The translations under genes were made by a program, and so were the position numbers. Below are positions 62,967 through 64,000 of a stretch of DNA of 64,000 nucleotides, in pieces; positions within the stretch are counted from its first letter, which is position 1, and every line of letters begins with the position of its first letter. Origin of the DNA: CAVTWH01 sp963738365 (GTDB lineage: Bacteria; Actinomycetota; Actinomycetes; Mycobacteriales; Micromonosporaceae); the NCBI GenBank assembly GCA_963738365.1, contig CAVTWH010000008.1:186001-250000 (forward strand), read 5' to 3'. The notes beneath the pieces were generated by a model, which was not told where the DNA came from, did no database searches, and saw only the letters and a list, made by a program, of their open reading frames with translations.

Positions 62967-64000
62967 GTGACCAACCCGTTGCTCATCTTCCCCACCGGTC
63001 AGCTGCGCCGCAGGCGTAGCCGCAAGTGGAGCACCTACGCGCCCGACGTGCTCCCCTGTTGGATCGCCGAGATGGACGTCGAGCTGGCCGAACCGGTCCG
63101 GCAGGTGCTCTCCGACGCGGTCCGCCGGGGCGACACCGGCTATCCGCATATCGGCGAGCTGGGGCGGGCGTACGCCGACTTCGCCGCGGCCCGCTTCGGC
63201 TGGCGCCCCGACCCCGCCGCGATGCGCCTGGCACCCGACGTGATGCAGGGGATCAGCGCCGTGCTGCGCACAGTGACCGAGCCGGGCGCCACGGTGGTGG
63301 TCACCACGCCGGTGTACCCGCCGTTCTTCGAGTTCATCGCCGACGCCGGCCGGCGCGTCGCGCCGGTACCCCTGGACGGCGGGTACCGGCTCGACCCGGT
63401 GGCGCTGGAGGAGGCGTTCGCGGCCGGGGCGCAGGCGCTGCTGCTGTGCAACCCGCACAACCCCACCGGTACCGTCTTCAGCCGCGCCGAGCTGCTCGCG
63501 GTGTCCCTGCTGGCGCAGCGCCACGGGGTCCGGGTGCTGGTCGACGAGGCGCACTCGCCGCTGGTGCACCCGGGGGCCGTGCACACGCCGTTCCAGGCGC
63601 TGGACACCCGCTCGGCCCGGGAGTCGTTCACCTTCGTCTCCGCGTCCAAGGCGTGGAACCTGGCTGGGCTCAAGGCGGCGCTGATCGTCGCCGGTCCGGA
63701 CGCCCGGGCCGACCTCGACCGGCTGCCCCCGGCGCTGGAATACGGCGCCGGACTGCTCGGCGTGCTGGCCGGTGAGACGGCGCTGCGGGACGGCGGCGAG
63801 TGGCTGGACCGGCTGCTCGCGGCCCTGGACGACAACCGCCGGCTGCTCGCCGAGCTGCTCGCCAAGGAGCTGCCCGAGGTCGACTACCGGCTGCCCGAGG
63901 CGACCTACCTGGCCTGGCTGGACTGCCGGGCGCTGGACCTGGGCGCCGACCCGGCCGCCGTCTTCCTGGAGCGCGGTCAGGTGGCGGTGAGCTCGGGCCT
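62967..64000 (+). CDS. MalY/PatB-type PLP aminotransferase (partial, runs off the end)
   Basis: An open frame from GTG 62967 to the window end, 344 codons, so the C-terminus lies outside. AAGGAGA sits about six bases upstream. CWIAEMDVELAEPV is the MalY/PatB signature near the N-terminus, LLLCNPHNPTGTVF binds the cofactor, and VDEAHSPL supplies the Asp. SASKAWNLAGLKAA carries the Schiff-base Lys. Members are cystathionine beta-lyases or C-S lyases acting on cysteine conjugates. With the Cds1-like enzyme it suggests local sulphur amino-acid metabolism, though the genes are not an operon. Confidence 0.87.
   Translation, partial: MTNPLLIFPTGQLRRRRSRKWSTYAPDVLPCWIAEMDVELAEPVRQVLSDAVRRGDTGYPHIGELGRAYADFAAARFGWRPDPAAMRLAPDVMQGISAVLRTVTEPGATVVVTTPVYPPFFEFIADAGRRVAPVPLDGGYRLDPVALEEAFAAGAQALLLCNPHNPTGTVFSRAELLAVSLLAQRHGVRVLVDEAHSPLVHPGAVHTPFQALDTRSARESFTFVSASKAWNLAGLKAALIVAGPDARADLDRLPPALEYGAGLLGVLAGETALRDGGEWLDRLLAALDDNRRLLAELLAKELPEVDYRLPEATYLAWLDCRALDLGADPAAVFLERGQVAVSSG

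Overview
The window comes from a high-GC actinomycete, most likely a member of the Micromonosporaceae (Micromonospora or a close relative). This rests on strong G/C preference at codon third positions, many GTG starts, a BldC-type regulator, a futalosine-type menaquinone gene set (mqnL, mqnP, mqnM), a HAMP-repeat hybrid kinase with a SpoIIE/STAS partner-switching set, and secreted polysaccharidases carrying CBM2 modules. The genus is an inference from gene content, since no rRNA gene is present.

Region 1 (1-3.8 kb) holds the end of a probable fatty-acid desaturase gene, an FAD/NAD(P) oxidoreductase, and a translationally coupled thioesterase/ATP-grasp fusion. It looks like the edge of a biosynthetic cluster that continues to the left. 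Region 2 (3.8-9.6 kb) is a locus for degrading arabinose-containing plant polymers. It has a secreted GH51-like arabinofuranosidase with FnIII and CBM2, a divergent LacI-family repressor, and a secreted GH43 enzyme with CBM6 and CBM2. Candidate operators are visible.

Region 3 (about 10-31.2 kb) is a genomic island. It ends in a large serine recombinase gene whose last codons run into the 3' half of a tRNA-Lys(UUU) gene. It also carries a broken SpdB-type (DUF2637) transfer gene, a replication-relaxation family gene, a cluster of GGACAT repeats, and an ISL3-family insertion with a perfect 8-bp target duplication. The cargo is mainly defence: a type I restriction-modification operon with an AbiE toxin-antitoxin pair inserted between hsdR and hsdM, and a GmrSD-like DUF262 protein followed by RadC. 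A five-gene cassette lies at 22.7-27.1 kb: a TPR-type HTH regulator facing a HAD-like pseudoenzyme, a P-loop kinase, a radical SAM enzyme and a CYTH protein. I do not recognise this cassette as a described system and consider it the most interesting part of the window.

Region 4 (31.3-46.2 kb) is probably core genome. It holds a lipoprotein, a DUF3152 metalloprotease, a badly frame-disrupted oligopeptidase B gene, a Fic protein, a GlcE-like oxidoreductase, and a lysozyme-like cell-wall enzyme behind a CRP-like site. It then has a SpoIIE phosphatase divergent from a 1467-residue kinase with nine HAMP-like repeats, a response regulator and a STAS protein. Single-base indels cluster between 32.8 and 38.5 kb and may be sequencing errors.

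Region 5 (46.3-64 kb) is a respiration-centred block. It runs hemL, a histidine phosphatase, the System II cytochrome c maturation genes (ResA-like, CcdA, ResB, CcsB), a LOG-like protein, then mqnL and mqnP. A TetR/MFS pair and a 54-bp direct repeat separate these from mqnM. After that come bldC, a Cds1-like PLP enzyme, a putative glycolipid-binding protein, a DEAD-box helicase and a truncated MalY/PatB-type aminotransferase.
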